A stretch of 64,000 nt of DNA from Glycomyces sp. TRM65418 (GCF_019710475.1 NZ_JAJFAX010000009.1:124001-188000), one strand, 5' to 3'; numbered from the stretch's first letter, positions 43,742-52,601 are shown. Numbers and translations are program-made. Notes: generated from the sequence alone by a model not told the origin.

Positions 43742-44526
43742 GCATTTTCCAGCATAGGGTGTGGCTGCGACATGCTGGGTTCACGCCGCTCGGCGACGCT
43801 CGCGGGCCACGAGCCGGCCTTCTTGGCCGCGCTCGCGAGCCGTAAGTCGGTGCTGTTCACCCATCGGTGGATGAAGGGGTACAGCTCCTCAAGGGACGCG
43901 CCGCTGACCGTCGCCTCCGGCCACGGGCGACCGTAGTGGTCGATGTACGCCGTCGCGCAGCCGCGCTCGACCGCCGGGGCCAGGTCGTTGCGGGGGATGT
44001 CGCCGATGCTCAGAAGCGCTTCGGCGGGTCGCTCCTCCAGCAGCTCGTCGATGATCGCGTCGAGCCCGTCCGGTTTGCCCGCGTCACCGATGACGTGGTC
44101 GAAGAGGCCGTCGAGTTCGAGCCGTTCGAGCACCGGTTCCAGGGTCGCGGCGGGGGCGTTCGTCACCAGGGCGACCTCGACGCCGCGCGGCAGGCTCCAG
44201 AGGAGCTCCCGGAGGCCCTTGGGGGCCCACACGTCGAACTCGCCGGCGGCCATGCGCTTGCGGGTCTCGACGTAGGCCTCGTGGCGGATCGCGTCGGGGA
44301 CGCCGAACTCCCCCGCGAGGCGGCGCACGGCGTTGTCGGCGTCGTAGGCGTCGAACGTGGAGGCGGTGGTGGGCTTGCCGGCGACGAACGCGGCGTGGGC
44401 GGCGAGGAAGGCGCGCTCGCCGTCGGCATCGAGGTGGGCGGCCACCTGGCGGGCGTAATGCGTCGCGTGCTCGGAGCCGAGCCGCACGGTGCCGTCGTAG
44501 TCGAACAGCAGGATGGCGTCGTTCAC
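43735..44526 (-). CDS. HAD-superfamily phosphatase
   Basis: A 263-residue HAD hydrolase: motif I LLFDYDGTVRL (nucleophile and acid/base Asp), motif II VALVTNAPA with the threonine, motif III lysine in DAGKPDGLDAII, and motif IV SIGDIPRNDLAPA. The cap is helical (C1 type). It should remove phosphate from a small metabolite, identity unknown. GTG 44526 is chosen; the open frame reaches 44589 with a poorer N-terminus. It lies 90 bp downstream of panB on the same strand. Confidence 0.8.
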   Translation of the reverse strand: MNDAILLFDYDGTVRLGSEHATHYARQVAAHLDADGERAFLAAHAAFVAGKPTTASTFDAYDADNAVRRLAGEFGVPDAIRHEAYVETRKRMAAGEFDVWAPKGLRELLWSLPRGVEVALVTNAPAATLEPVLERLELDGLFDHVIGDAGKPDGLDAIIDELLEERPAEALLSIGDIPRNDLAPAVERGCATAYIDHYGRPWPEATVSGASLEELYPFIHRWVNSTDLRLASAAKKAGSWPASVAERREPSMSQPHPMLENAP

Positions 44527-44615
44527 GTACTGAGACGGTACGCGAAACGACGCCGCTCCCAAAGACCTGAGCGCGTTTCCGACTCGCAAGCTTCGTCACA
44601 AACGCGCTGCGTGCG

Positions 44616-45479
44616 CTATTCGAAACTGTGGGCCCGCGTGGGGAACTCCCCCGCCCGCACCTCGTCGGCGAACGCCCGCGCCGCGCCCTGGATGACGTCG
44701 GCGACCTCGGCGTAGCGCTTGACGAACCGCTGCGGGCGGCCTCGGCGCAGTCCGGCCATGTCCTGCCAGACGAGCACCTGCGCGTCCGTGCCCGGCCCGG
44801 CGCCGATCCCGACGGTGGGGATGGGCAGCTGCTTGGTGATCTCGGCGGCCACCGACGCGGTGACCATCTCCAGGACCACCGCGAACGCCCCGGCCTCGGC
44901 GACGGCGTGCGCGTCGGCCTCGACCTCCGCGCCCTGCGCGTCGCGGCCCTGCACGCGGTAGCCGCCGACGGCGTGCTCGCTCTGCGGCGTGAACCCGACG
45001 TGGCCCATGACGGGGATGCCCGCCCCGGTGAGCGCCCGGATCTGCGCGGCCACGCGGCGGCCGCCTTCGAGCTTGACCGCGTGCGCCCCGGCCTTCATGA
45101 ACCGCACCGCGGTCTCCAGGGCCTGGACCGGTCCGGACTCATAGGACCCGAACGGCATGTCCGCGATCACGAGCGCCCGCTCGGTCGAGCGGGCGACGGC
45201 CGCGACCAGCGGCGCCATCTCGTCCACCGAGACCTGCAGGGTGGTCTCGTAGCCGTAGACGTTGTTGGCCGCCGAGTCGCCGACGAGCAGCGCCGGGATG
45301 CCGGCCTCGTCGAACAGGGCGGCCGTGTACATGTCGTAGGCGGTGAGCATCGCCCACCGCTCGCCGCGTTCCTTGGCTTCGATGAGGTGGCGGGTGCGGA
45401 CCCGCTTGACGTTCTTGCCCGGCCCGTACAGGCTCGGGATCTCGTCGGCGTGCTTCGCAGGATCGGCGGAAGACGTCAT
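44616..45479 (-). CDS. panB: 3-methyl-2-oxobutanoate hydroxymethyltransferase
   Basis: A 287-residue PanB, first step of pantothenate synthesis: ketoisovalerate plus methylene-tetrahydrofolate to ketopantoate. Family blocks visible are MLTAYDMYTAALFDEAGIPA, LLVGDSAANNVYGYETTLQV, AVKLEGGRRVAAQIRALTGA, MGHVGFTPQSEHAVGGYRVQ and IPTVGIGAGPGTDAQVLVWQD with the Mg-binding residues. Start ATG 45479 follows GGAG. Typical length for the family. Confidence 0.95.
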   Translation of the reverse strand: MTSSADPAKHADEIPSLYGPGKNVKRVRTRHLIEAKERGERWAMLTAYDMYTAALFDEAGIPALLVGDSAANNVYGYETTLQVSVDEMAPLVAAVARSTERALVIADMPFGSYESGPVQALETAVRFMKAGAHAVKLEGGRRVAAQIRALTGAGIPVMGHVGFTPQSEHAVGGYRVQGRDAQGAEVEADAHAVAEAGAFAVVLEMVTASVAAEITKQLPIPTVGIGAGPGTDAQVLVWQDMAGLRRGRPQRFVKRYAEVADVIQGAARAFADEVRAGEFPTRAHSFE

Positions 45480-45623
45480 CGTCGTAACTCCAGAATCTCC
45501 TCGTGGCCGGCCTCGCCGGTCCCCGGGCATGACAGGACCAAACTAACGCTCATCGATGTCGGTGTCATCCCGCGAAGCGCTTGCTGTGACAAATCACCCG
45601 CCCCCTGGGGGCCGGGTGACCCG

Positions 45624-47360
45624 CTACTTGCCGCGGAAACGGTTCGTGATCGGCAGGCGCCGGTCGCGGCCGAAGGACTTCACGGTGATCTTCGTGCCCG
45701 GCGCGGACTGGCGGCGCTTGTACTCGGCGCGGTCCACGAGCCCGGCGACCCGGTCGACCACGTCGGCCGGATAGCCCTGCTCGACCAGGTCCTCGCGCCC
45801 GGCGTCGCCGTCGACGTAGCCGACGAGGATCCCGTCGAGCACCGCGTAGTCCGGCAGCGAGTCCGAGTCGAGCTGGTCGGGGCGCAGCTCGGCGCTCGGC
45901 GGCTTGAGGATGATGTTCTCGGGGATCGGCTCGGTCTCGCCGAGGCTGCGGGCCCGCTCGTTGCGCCAGTTCGCCAACTCGTAGACGAGCGTCTTCAGGA
46001 CGTCCTTGATCGGCGCGAAGCCGCCGCACGAGTCCCCGTAGAGGGTCGAGTAGCCCACGGCGTACTCGCTCTTGTTGCCCGCCGCGAGCACGAGGTGGCC
46101 GTGCTGGTTCGAGAGGGACATCCAGATGACCCCGCGCACGCGGGCCTGGAGGTTCTCCAGCGCGAGCCCCGAGACGGCGATCTCGGCCAGGTAGGAGTCC
46201 ACGATCGGCTGGATCGGCTCGACGACGTGGTGGATGCCGCAGCGCTGCGCCAGGTCGGCGGCGTCGTCGAGCGAGTGCTGCGTGGAGTACTGGCTCGGGT
46301 TCGCGACGGTGTACACGCGGTCCGCGCCGAGCGCGTCCCGCGCGAGGACCGCGGTGACCGCCGAGTCGATGCCGCCCGAGAGTCCCAGCAGGACCGACGG
46401 GAAGCCGTTCTTCTCGACGTAGTCGTGGAGGCCCAGGCGCAGTGCTTCCCAGACCTCTTCGAGACGGCCGAGCTCGGGCGCGAACGAGGGCTCGACCCGC
46501 GTCTTCACGGTCGCGGGCGCTTCGGAGAGGACGTGGAGGGTGGCGCTCATCGGCGAGGACGAGTGGTTGGCGAGGTCGACGCCCTCGGCCGCGGCGCATT
46601 CGACGTCGGTGACCAGCAGCTCGGAGGCGAAGCGGTGGGCGCTGGAGAGGAGGCGGCCGTCGGGGCCCCAGATCATCGAGCCGCCGTCGAAGACGAGGTC
46701 GTCCTGACCGCCGACGGTGTTGAGGTAGGCGACGGGCGCGCCGATCTCGGTCGCGCGCTGCCGGACGAGCGCGATGCGCCGCTCGTGCTTGCCCTGCTCG
46801 TAGGGCGAGGCGTTGACGTTGACGACGAGACCGGCCCCGGCTTCGGAGGCGACCGCGAAGGGCGTGCCGCCCCACACGTCTTCGCAGACGGTGAACGCCA
46901 CGTCGACCCCGCCGATGCGGGCGAGGTGCAGTTCGTGGCCCGCGACGAACCAACGGTCCTCGTCGAAGACCCCGTAGTTCGGAAGGTGGTGCTTGTAGTA
47001 GCGAAAGAGGACCGTTCCGTTCTGAATCAGCGCCAGCGCATTGCGGATGCCATGTCCCCTGGTGGAGCCCATGGGACCGTCGGCGTCGAGGTAGCCGACC
47101 GCCACGGGGAGGGCGCCGTTGCCGTCCTCGGCGAGTTCGGCGGCGAGCTTGACGAGGCGGTCGCGGCTGGCCTCCACGAAGGAGTGGCGCAGGGCGAGGT
47201 CTTCGACGGGGTAACCGGTGAGGGCCTGTTCGCCGGTGGCGAGCAGGTGCGCTCCGGCGGTCGTGGCCGCGGACGCGGCCCGGCGGATGAGGTCGGCGTT
47301 GTGGTCGAGGTCGCCTACGACCGGGTTGTCCTGGGCGAGTGCGATACGGAGCGTCGGCAT
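45624..47360 (-). CDS. nadE: Glutamine-dependent NAD+ synthetase
   Basis: A 578-residue two-domain enzyme that amidates nicotinic acid adenine dinucleotide using glutamine-derived ammonia. The N-terminal nitrilase-like glutaminase has the Glu (ATGEQALTGYPVEDL), Lys (FRYYKHHLPNYGVFDE) and Cys (VAFTVCEDVWGG) triad. The C-terminal synthetase has the P-loop LLGLSGGIDSAVTAVLARDA, AAGNKSEYAVGYSTLYGDSC and the tail DRRLPITNRFRGK. Start ATG 47360. It lies 145 bp downstream (minus strand) of nothing coding and upstream of panB. Confidence 0.95.
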   Translation of the reverse strand: MPTLRIALAQDNPVVGDLDHNADLIRRAASAATTAGAHLLATGEQALTGYPVEDLALRHSFVEASRDRLVKLAAELAEDGNGALPVAVGYLDADGPMGSTRGHGIRNALALIQNGTVLFRYYKHHLPNYGVFDEDRWFVAGHELHLARIGGVDVAFTVCEDVWGGTPFAVASEAGAGLVVNVNASPYEQGKHERRIALVRQRATEIGAPVAYLNTVGGQDDLVFDGGSMIWGPDGRLLSSAHRFASELLVTDVECAAAEGVDLANHSSSPMSATLHVLSEAPATVKTRVEPSFAPELGRLEEVWEALRLGLHDYVEKNGFPSVLLGLSGGIDSAVTAVLARDALGADRVYTVANPSQYSTQHSLDDAADLAQRCGIHHVVEPIQPIVDSYLAEIAVSGLALENLQARVRGVIWMSLSNQHGHLVLAAGNKSEYAVGYSTLYGDSCGGFAPIKDVLKTLVYELANWRNERARSLGETEPIPENIILKPPSAELRPDQLDSDSLPDYAVLDGILVGYVDGDAGREDLVEQGYPADVVDRVAGLVDRAEYKRRQSAPGTKITVKSFGRDRRLPITNRFRGK

Positions 47361-47420
47361 GGACCCATTCTTCCGCGCCCGGACGCGCGGCGTCACCGGA
47401 GTTCCATGAAGTGGCTTGGA

Positions 47421-48179
47421 TCAGAGCGAGCGGACGAGCAGGATCGCCGAGAGCACGAGGCCGTAGACGACGATCGCGATCCGCAGCGGCCGCTCGGGGA
47501 TCTTCTGGAAGACGCGCGCGCCGATGTAACCGCCGAGGAACGTCGCGGGCACGAGCACGCCGATGGCCCACCAGGCCACGTCGGCCCAGACGCCGTACAT
47601 GAAGCAGGTGACGAGGCCGACGAGCATCGTGCAGAAGTTCTTGAGCGCGCCGACGCGGCCGAGCGCCTCGGAGACGCCCATGGCGATCACGGCCATGAGG
47701 ATGAGGCCGAGCGCGGCGTTGAAGTACGAGCCGTAGAGGCATCCGGCGAAGACGCCGACGTGGAGGACCACAGGGTGCAGGTCGCGGCCACCGTTGAGCG
47801 CGGTGACCTTGCGGTTGACCCACGGCCCCACGGCCATGAGGAGGGTCGCGGCGAGGACCAGGAACGGCACGATGGCCTCGAAGACCTCGTGCGGGGTGTT
47901 GAGCAGCAGGAGCGCGCCGCACACGGACGCGACGAGCGCGGTCGGGATGAGCCCGAGGGCGCGGCGGCGCTGGCCGCGGAGGTTCTCGCGCGAGCCGGCC
48001 GCGGCGGCGGCGTAGGCGGGAGCGACGGCGATGCCGTTGGTGGCGTTCGCCTGGAGCGCGGGGACGCCGACGGCCATCAGCGTCGGGTACGTGATGAGCG
48101 AGCCGCCGCCGGCCACGGCGTTGAGGCCGCCGCCGACGAGCCCGGCGAGCAGCAGAGCGGAGACCTCGATCAGATTCAT
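47421..48179 (-). CDS. TauE/SafE (TSUP) family membrane transporter
   Basis: A 252-residue membrane protein with about eight segments, including the family start LLLAGLVGGGLNAVAGGGSL ITYP and the second-half repeat VFAGCLYGSYFNAALGLILM. TSUP proteins export sulfite, sulfonates or related organic anions; specificity is unknown. ATG 48179 lies only about 28 bp from the 5' end of rnpB on the opposite strand, so the two promoters overlap. It is 60 bp upstream of nadE on the same strand. Confidence 0.85.
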   Translation of the reverse strand: MNLIEVSALLLAGLVGGGLNAVAGGGSLITYPTLMAVGVPALQANATNGIAVAPAYAAAAAGSRENLRGQRRRALGLIPTALVASVCGALLLLNTPHEVFEAIVPFLVLAATLLMAVGPWVNRKVTALNGGRDLHPVVLHVGVFAGCLYGSYFNAALGLILMAVIAMGVSEALGRVGALKNFCTMLVGLVTCFMYGVWADVAWWAIGVLVPATFLGGYIGARVFQKIPERPLRIAIVVYGLVLSAILLVRSL

Positions 48180-48206
48180 GGCCGCCACAGCGTACGCTTG
48201 AGCGCT

Positions 48207-48595
48207 GGAACGAGATGGCCAGGCGGCCGCGGCGGATGTGGGAGACCACAGCCGGCGAGGAACGTCCGGACTCCACAGGGCAGGGTGGTTGCCAACGGCA
48301 ACCCGGGGCGACCCGCGGGACAGTGCCACAGAAAACAGACCGCCGGCTTCGGCCGGTAAGGGTGAAACGGTGGTGTAAGAGACCACCAGCGCCGTCGGTG
48401 ACGGCGGCGGCTCGGTAAACCCCACCCGGAGCAAGGTCAAGAGGAGCCGCGAGGCTCTGCGTGAAGGTTCGAGGGCGGCCCGCCCGAGTTCGCGAGAGCG
48501 CCTTCACGGGTAGACCGCTCGAGCGCGTCAGCGATGGCGCGCCTAGATGGATGGCCGCTCAACGACAGAATCCGGCGTATCGGCCATCTCGTTCC
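48207..48595 (+). ncRNA. rnpB: RNase P RNA (bacterial class A)
   Basis: About 389 nt. The 5' strand GGAACGAGATGGCC pairs with the 3' strand GGCCATCTCGTTCC (P1). Universally conserved pieces are present: GAGGAACGTCCGGACTCCAC, CAGGGTGGTTGCCAACGGCA with CCCGGGG-like continuation, GTGAAACGGTGGTGTAAGAG ACCACCAGC, GTAAACCCCACCCGGAGCAA and the 3' GACAGAATCCGGCGTAT. The RNA is the catalytic subunit that trims tRNA 5' leaders. It is complete; the conjugative element begins directly downstream. Confidence 0.95.
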
Positions 48596-48612
48596 CCCGC
48601 CATGAAACCAAT

Positions 48613-48650
48613 GAGGGTGTTTACCTGCAATTTCACAGGCAAACACCCTC
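48613..48650. terminator. Hairpin between rnpB and int
   Basis: A 15-bp stem with one mismatch (48613-48627, 48636-48650) and an 8-nt AT-rich loop, between convergent rnpB and int. It could terminate both transcripts, or form part of the attachment site. Confidence 0.55.
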
Positions 48651-48692
48651 CCTTTTGGAACTAAACTTGCTCTCTGGGCCGTCGTGGGGCCG

Positions 48693-49877
48693 TCACGTCC
48701 CCCAGGCGTCATCGAGGATCTGTCGGCCGCGACCTCGGCTGTTCGGCATCAGGTGCCCGTAGACCCGAAGCGTGAAGCCCGGATCCTTGTGACCGAGGAA
48801 GTCCGCCAGGGCCCGGATGTTCCCGCCGTTCTCGAGGAACATGCTCGCGTAGAAGTGGCGAAGCGCGTGCGTCCCGGTGTCCTGATCGGGCCCGAACGCC
48901 GTCTTCGCGATACCCCTCTTCCAAGCGCCCGGGTTGGTCATGAACGTGCTCCGGTGGATCGCGGCCTTTCGGAGGTTGGTGAACACCAGCCGGAACGTCA
49001 CCTCCTCCCCATCGAGTTCGCCCCACGGCAGCGTGACCTCTTGCGGCGGGAACCGCTCCATATGCTCCTTGAGTGCCACGGCGACGAACCGTGGAAGCGG
49101 CACCGTTCGGACCGAATCACGCTTCGGTGGTGCAAAGATCCGCTTCGAGCCCAGCAGCTTCACCTGTCGGCGCAGGTCGATCTCCTCATCGTCGAAGCGG
49201 ATGTCCTCGACGGCCAGCCCAAAGATCTCGCCGATCCGGAACCCGCAGCCCGCGCCGGTAGGCACCATCGCTTGATAGTGGCCGGCAAGCTTCGACTGAA
49301 CGGAGCTGAGCTGTTCCCGGTTCCACGGGACGACGAGGCGATTCGCCGCCCGCGGCTTCTTAAGGCTCTTCGCCTGACACGGGTTCAAGCGGATGAGCCG
49401 GTCATCCACCGCCGCCTCGAACATCGAGTTGACGTAGATGAACAGCACCGCCTTGGTGGACTCCTCGAGATCCAGAGCCGCGAGCCACGAGCGGATCGTG
49501 CTGGTGAGGCACGCTTCGAGCGGCCGACCCGTGAAGTAGGGAATGAAGTGCTTCCGCATCCTGCGGTTGACCTGCTCCTTGGTGGCGGAGTCGCCACCGA
49601 GGCCTTTCAACCACTCCTTCGCGAACTCCCCTGTGTCAGTCTTCCCGCCCTCGGGGTCGATGTAGGTCCCGGCCTTCACCTCTATCTCGATGTTATTCAG
49701 GAAGTCCTTGGCGTCTTCCTTCTTACCGTCCGGGAACGACTTCGATCGCTCTGCGCCTTGCGGGTCGATGTAGCGAACGCGGTAGCGGTTCCCGATGCCG
49801 TGCCGGTCGGACTTGACGCGCTTCCGCCTGCCGTCTTCGTAGAGGACCTTCCACCAGCGGTCTTCGATATGCGCCAT
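48693..49877 (-). CDS. AICE tyrosine recombinase (integrase)
   Basis: A 394-residue tyrosine integrase. An N-terminal arm-binding part (NRYRVRYIDPQGAERSKSFP) and a SAM-like core precede the catalytic domain with Arg in TGAGCGFRIGEIFGLAVEDI, the HxxR in TGTHALRHFYASMFL, the His in ADFLGHKDPG and the Tyr in RVYGHLMP. It integrates and, with Xis, excises the element. The start overlaps the Xis stop codon (ATGA). The C-terminus lies 98 bp from rnpB, unlike most AICEs, whose int abuts a tRNA. Confidence 0.93.
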   Translation of the reverse strand: MAHIEDRWWKVLYEDGRRKRVKSDRHGIGNRYRVRYIDPQGAERSKSFPDGKKEDAKDFLNNIEIEVKAGTYIDPEGGKTDTGEFAKEWLKGLGGDSATKEQVNRRMRKHFIPYFTGRPLEACLTSTIRSWLAALDLEESTKAVLFIYVNSMFEAAVDDRLIRLNPCQAKSLKKPRAANRLVVPWNREQLSSVQSKLAGHYQAMVPTGAGCGFRIGEIFGLAVEDIRFDDEEIDLRRQVKLLGSKRIFAPPKRDSVRTVPLPRFVAVALKEHMERFPPQEVTLPWGELDGEEVTFRLVFTNLRKAAIHRSTFMTNPGAWKRGIAKTAFGPDQDTGTHALRHFYASMFLENGGNIRALADFLGHKDPGFTLRVYGHLMPNSRGRGRQILDDAWGT

Positions 49878-50056
49878 CAGGCGACCTCCCCGCCGCACTC
49901 TTCGAACCAGCGGATCACGTGGCGAGGGTGGTAGCGGAGGCACCGCCCCATCCGCGCGGCCTTGGGACCGGTCTTCTTCTTGCGCCAGTACCGCAGGGTC
50001 TCTACCGGGATCTTCAGGAACGCCGCCGTCTCCTCGATCGTCCAGAGCGGTTCCAT
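49877..50056 (-). CDS. Excisionase (Xis), MerR-like HTH
   Basis: A 59-residue protein below usual ORF cut-offs: MEPLWTIEETAAFLKIPVET LRYWRKKKTGPKAARMGRCL and RYHPRHVIRWFEECGGEVA. This is the winged-HTH "WTIEE(T/V)A..L.(V/I)P..TL..WR..G.GP" pattern of AICE Xis proteins. A ribosome site GAGGTGCG precedes ATG 50056. It overlaps int at its 3' end and the next gene upstream at its start, so xis and int are coupled. Confidence 0.9.
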   Translation of the reverse strand: MEPLWTIEETAAFLKIPVETLRYWRKKKTGPKAARMGRCLRYHPRHVIRWFEECGGEVA

Positions 50057-50352
50057 CAGCGCACCTCCTCAGAGACAGCCCGGCAGCCGGGGCGGTCGGT
50101 GGCGATGCTGCCGAAGGTCTCGGCGTCGAGCCACTTCGAGGTAAAAATGCAGCTGAACGGACACCCAACCACCTCGCAGGACAGGACCGTGCGGTCGTGG
50201 CCGTTATCGCGGTAGGTGGCACCACAGTCGGTCGCCTCCAATGCGGCCTCGACTGAGGGGTAGACCTCGATATCGAACAGCCGGTCCCAGTGGGCCTCGA
50301 TGCGTTCACGGAGCCGGTCATCAGCAACGACTAGCGGATACTTCTTGCTCAT
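50056..50352 (-). CDS. Small AICE protein of unknown function
   Basis: A 98-residue protein with three cysteines in TDCGATYRD and SCEVVGCPFSCIF that could form a metal site. It contains no HTH or membrane segment. It overlaps the rep gene (4 bp) and the xis start, so it belongs to the rep-xis-int operon. Family not recognised. Confidence 0.65.
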   Translation of the reverse strand: MSKKYPLVVADDRLRERIEAHWDRLFDIEVYPSVEAALEATDCGATYRDNGHDRTVLSCEVVGCPFSCIFTSKWLDAETFGSIATDRPGCRAVSEEVR

Positions 50353-51707
50353 CGGTCCTGTCCCCTCTTGTTGTCGCGGTTGAGTTTTCGTTCGAGTAGC
50401 GCTTCGGCGATGGCGGCGGCGTATTCGCGTTCGGCGTCGGTGTCGTGGCCGAAGCCGACCGCTTCCCAGTCGTTGACGACCAGGACGTCGTCCTCGGCGA
50501 CCTCGAGCGCGGCGAGGGTTTCGGCGAGGCGGAAGCGGGCGCGGATGTTCCGCAGCTCCCCGAGGGTGGTCGACCAGGCACGGGACTTGGTGAGGAAGTG
50601 GCCGCGGAAGCCGAGCATGTGCGCCCAGCGACGGAGGTGTAGTTCCTCATATGCCGGCAGGCCGCCCAGTTCCCAGGCGGTACGCATCATGGCCTTGTGG
50701 TGCGCCGACACACTTAGCCGGTCGATGTCCTCGATCGAGCGAAGTTTCCGATCGGGCCCGTCGTGGGCGCCGGTGGACTTGGTGGCGTATTTGGCGATGT
50801 AGGAGGCCAGCCGCGAGGAGCGGATATCGGCCTCATCGTTGATCTCGCCGGAGCCGCCGGCCTCGGTCGTGATGTCACGCAGATCCAGTTGCGCCCCGAA
50901 ACGCAGCTCGAGGACTTCGCCGGTCGAGCGGGCGACGGTGATGACGGTGTGCTCGGCGGCGGCGCGGATGGCGTCAGCGAGCAGTTCTTTCGTGGCCCAT
51001 GCCGGAGCTCGGGTCGCGGCGCCTTCGGGACCGTCGAGGCGAATGGCGGCGTGGAAGTGGACCAGGCCGCGGCGTTGGTATTCGGCGACCTTGGCGTAGG
51101 AGAGCCGGGCGGCATCCCGGAACTCGGCGACCCTCATGCCGGCAGCGTGCGCGAGGTGGCGGCGCAGGGCGATGGTGAACCGGTGCCACAGCTTCCCCGC
51201 GTGTGCCTGCCACAGCACGGCCGCCTCGTAGTCGTAGGCGTCGGGATCGATGGCGGTACCGAGGCGGGTGTCGTGCTCGGAGTGCCATTCTCCGCACGAG
51301 CACGGTCGCTTGAGACGGCCACCGGCACCGACGACGCGGGAGTGGACGGGCCCGAAGCTCGGCGGCGTCAAGGTGGCGAACCAGCGGGGCCGCTCGGCAA
51401 CATCAGGGGAGATGCCCTTGGCGGTGTCGCCGTCGAGGCCGGAGCGGATGAGGTGGAAGGCGTCGTCGGCGTACCAGGCCGCGCAGGTCGGGCACAGCTT
51501 CTCCCGGCGGGTCCCGCACGGCACCCATACCGAGCCCACCGTGTCCTTCAGAACCTTGCCGGTGGCCTTGTGCGTGATGATCGAGGAGCCGCGCAGTTTG
51601 ATCGGTGCGGCGCAGCCGTGGACGGAGGCGACCTTGTCTTTCCAGGTGCGGAAGCCCGGCCGGGTGAACAGGGCTCGCAGGTCGGCGTCGTTGTCGGTAG
51701 GCTTCAT
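50349..51707 (-). CDS. RepSA-like replication initiator
   Basis: A 452-residue protein of the pSAM2 RepSA family used for rolling-circle replication of AICEs. Visible features are a zinc-binding start (VHGCAAPIKL; VPCGTRREKLCPTCAAWYAD), the conserved RWFATLTPPSFGPVHSR, the His-rich-type region GLVHFHAAIRLDGPEGA (HUH-like HxH), and the C-terminal block AHMLGFRGHFLTKSRAWSTT that closes RepSA proteins. Start ATG 51707. It heads the rep-xis-int transcription unit; a strong terminator separates it from upstream genes. Confidence 0.9.
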   Translation of the reverse strand: MKPTDNDADLRALFTRPGFRTWKDKVASVHGCAAPIKLRGSSIITHKATGKVLKDTVGSVWVPCGTRREKLCPTCAAWYADDAFHLIRSGLDGDTAKGISPDVAERPRWFATLTPPSFGPVHSRVVGAGGRLKRPCSCGEWHSEHDTRLGTAIDPDAYDYEAAVLWQAHAGKLWHRFTIALRRHLAHAAGMRVAEFRDAARLSYAKVAEYQRRGLVHFHAAIRLDGPEGAATRAPAWATKELLADAIRAAAEHTVITVARSTGEVLELRFGAQLDLRDITTEAGGSGEINDEADIRSSRLASYIAKYATKSTGAHDGPDRKLRSIEDIDRLSVSAHHKAMMRTAWELGGLPAYEELHLRRWAHMLGFRGHFLTKSRAWSTTLGELRNIRARFRLAETLAALEVAEDDVLVVNDWEAVGFGHDTDAEREYAAAIAEALLERKLNRDNKRGQDR

Positions 51708-51739
51708 GGAGATTCCTGCTTTCTGCTAGCGGAGAGCAC

Positions 51740-51774
51740 AAAGCCCGGACCAGGTGCGAACTGGTCCGGGCTTT
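51740..51774 (-). terminator. Terminator upstream of repSA
   Basis: Perfect 14-bp inverted repeat (51740-51753, 51761-51774), 7-nt loop, 25 bp after the end of the gene at 51799. Confidence 0.8.
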
Positions 51775-51798
51775 CGCGTGCTCGAGATTGGTTGTGGC

Positions 51799-52260
51799 TT
51801 AGTTGGTCACGGCCAGGATGACCGTTGCGAGTGCGAGGAGTCCGGCGGTGCCGGTGAGGCTCATGGCGGTGCGCAGCCACCGGAACTTGACGGTGACGAT
51901 GCGTTCGAGGCGGATCACCTCGGCGGCGGCCAGGTTGAGCCGCTGTGTCTCATCCACAGTGGTGAGCGCTTCGAGGAGCCGCTCGGGCGTCGAGGGTTTC
52001 GGCAGGTGACCGGCGCGAGGCCAGAGCACCATCCCGAGGACCACGACGGCGGTCGCAGCAATCGCAGCAGCAGCCCACCCGGTGACGGCGGCCGGGCCGT
52101 GGATGCCGGCGAAAGCACCAGCAGCGATCGCGGCGGCGATGGTCGGGACGAGCCCGGACGCGAGCACCTGTGCTTTCTGGTCGGCGTGGGCGGTCTGTGC
52201 GCGGGCCTTGTCGGCGCGGGAGGCGAGGGCGACCGCGAGGTTCTCGGGGCGGGTGTTCAT
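51799..52260 (-). CDS. Pycsar-effector-like membrane protein (DUF5706/PycTM type)
   Basis: A 153-residue protein with a helical N-terminus (ALASRADKARAQTAHADQKA), two central membrane helices (LVPTIAAAIAAGAFAG; GWAAAAIAATAVVVLGMVLW), a soluble helix rich in charged residues (AEVIRLERIVTVKFRWLRTA) and a final helix (LTGTAGLLALATVILAVTN). This layout matches the family named Pycsar system effector in actinobacteria, membrane proteins that damage the envelope when activated by a cyclic nucleotide. No cyclase gene is adjacent, so its role in the AICE is uncertain. It overlaps the preceding gene by 4 bp. Confidence 0.6.
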   Translation of the reverse strand: MNTRPENLAVALASRADKARAQTAHADQKAQVLASGLVPTIAAAIAAGAFAGIHGPAAVTGWAAAAIAATAVVVLGMVLWPRAGHLPKPSTPERLLEALTTVDETQRLNLAAAEVIRLERIVTVKFRWLRTAMSLTGTAGLLALATVILAVTN

Positions 52261-52601
52261 CGTTCCTCGCGCCGTTCGTCGGGGGTCTTCGCTTCGCTTG
52301 CCGGGTTCGGGTCGGCGGCGATGGACCGTTCGAGGTGGGCGACGACGTCCACGGCCAGGGCCATGGTGTCGATCTCGTTGTTGTCGTTGGTGTAGTCGGT
52401 GTAGGCGAACTCGGTTCGCTTGCCCTTGTAGTTGACGCGCATTGCATCGCGGCCGTTGTTGCCCTCGATCCACACGTCGGGCGGGTACGGGTCATCGACG
52501 TTGCCGACGAAGGTGTTCCAGTCGATGCGGTCGGCAGTCGTGTTCTCGACGTGGGATAGGAAGCTGAAGTAGTTGCAGCCGGTGATGACGCCGATCAGCA
52601 T
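52257..52601 (-). CDS. Hypothetical AICE protein coupled to the Pycsar-like gene
   Basis: A 114-residue acidic protein with an N-terminal hydrophobic patch (MLIGVITGCNYFSFL), the central motif WIEGNNGRDAMRVNYKGKRT and the C-terminal ALAVDVVAHLERSIAADP. No family is recognised. Its stop overlaps the start of the Pycsar-like gene, so the two probably function together. Confidence 0.55.
   Translation of the reverse strand: MLIGVITGCNYFSFLSHVENTTADRIDWNTFVGNVDDPYPPDVWIEGNNGRDAMRVNYKGKRTEFAYTDYTNDNNEIDTMALAVDVVAHLERSIAADPNPASEAKTPDERREER

Noticed and set aside
44628-48507. Very long open frames antisense to panB, nadE and TSUP
   Set aside because: They are Arg- or Asp/Gly-rich shadows of GC-rich genes with no start site or family features. 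The same holds for the long plus-strand frame opposite glnE and CorA (30910-34002).
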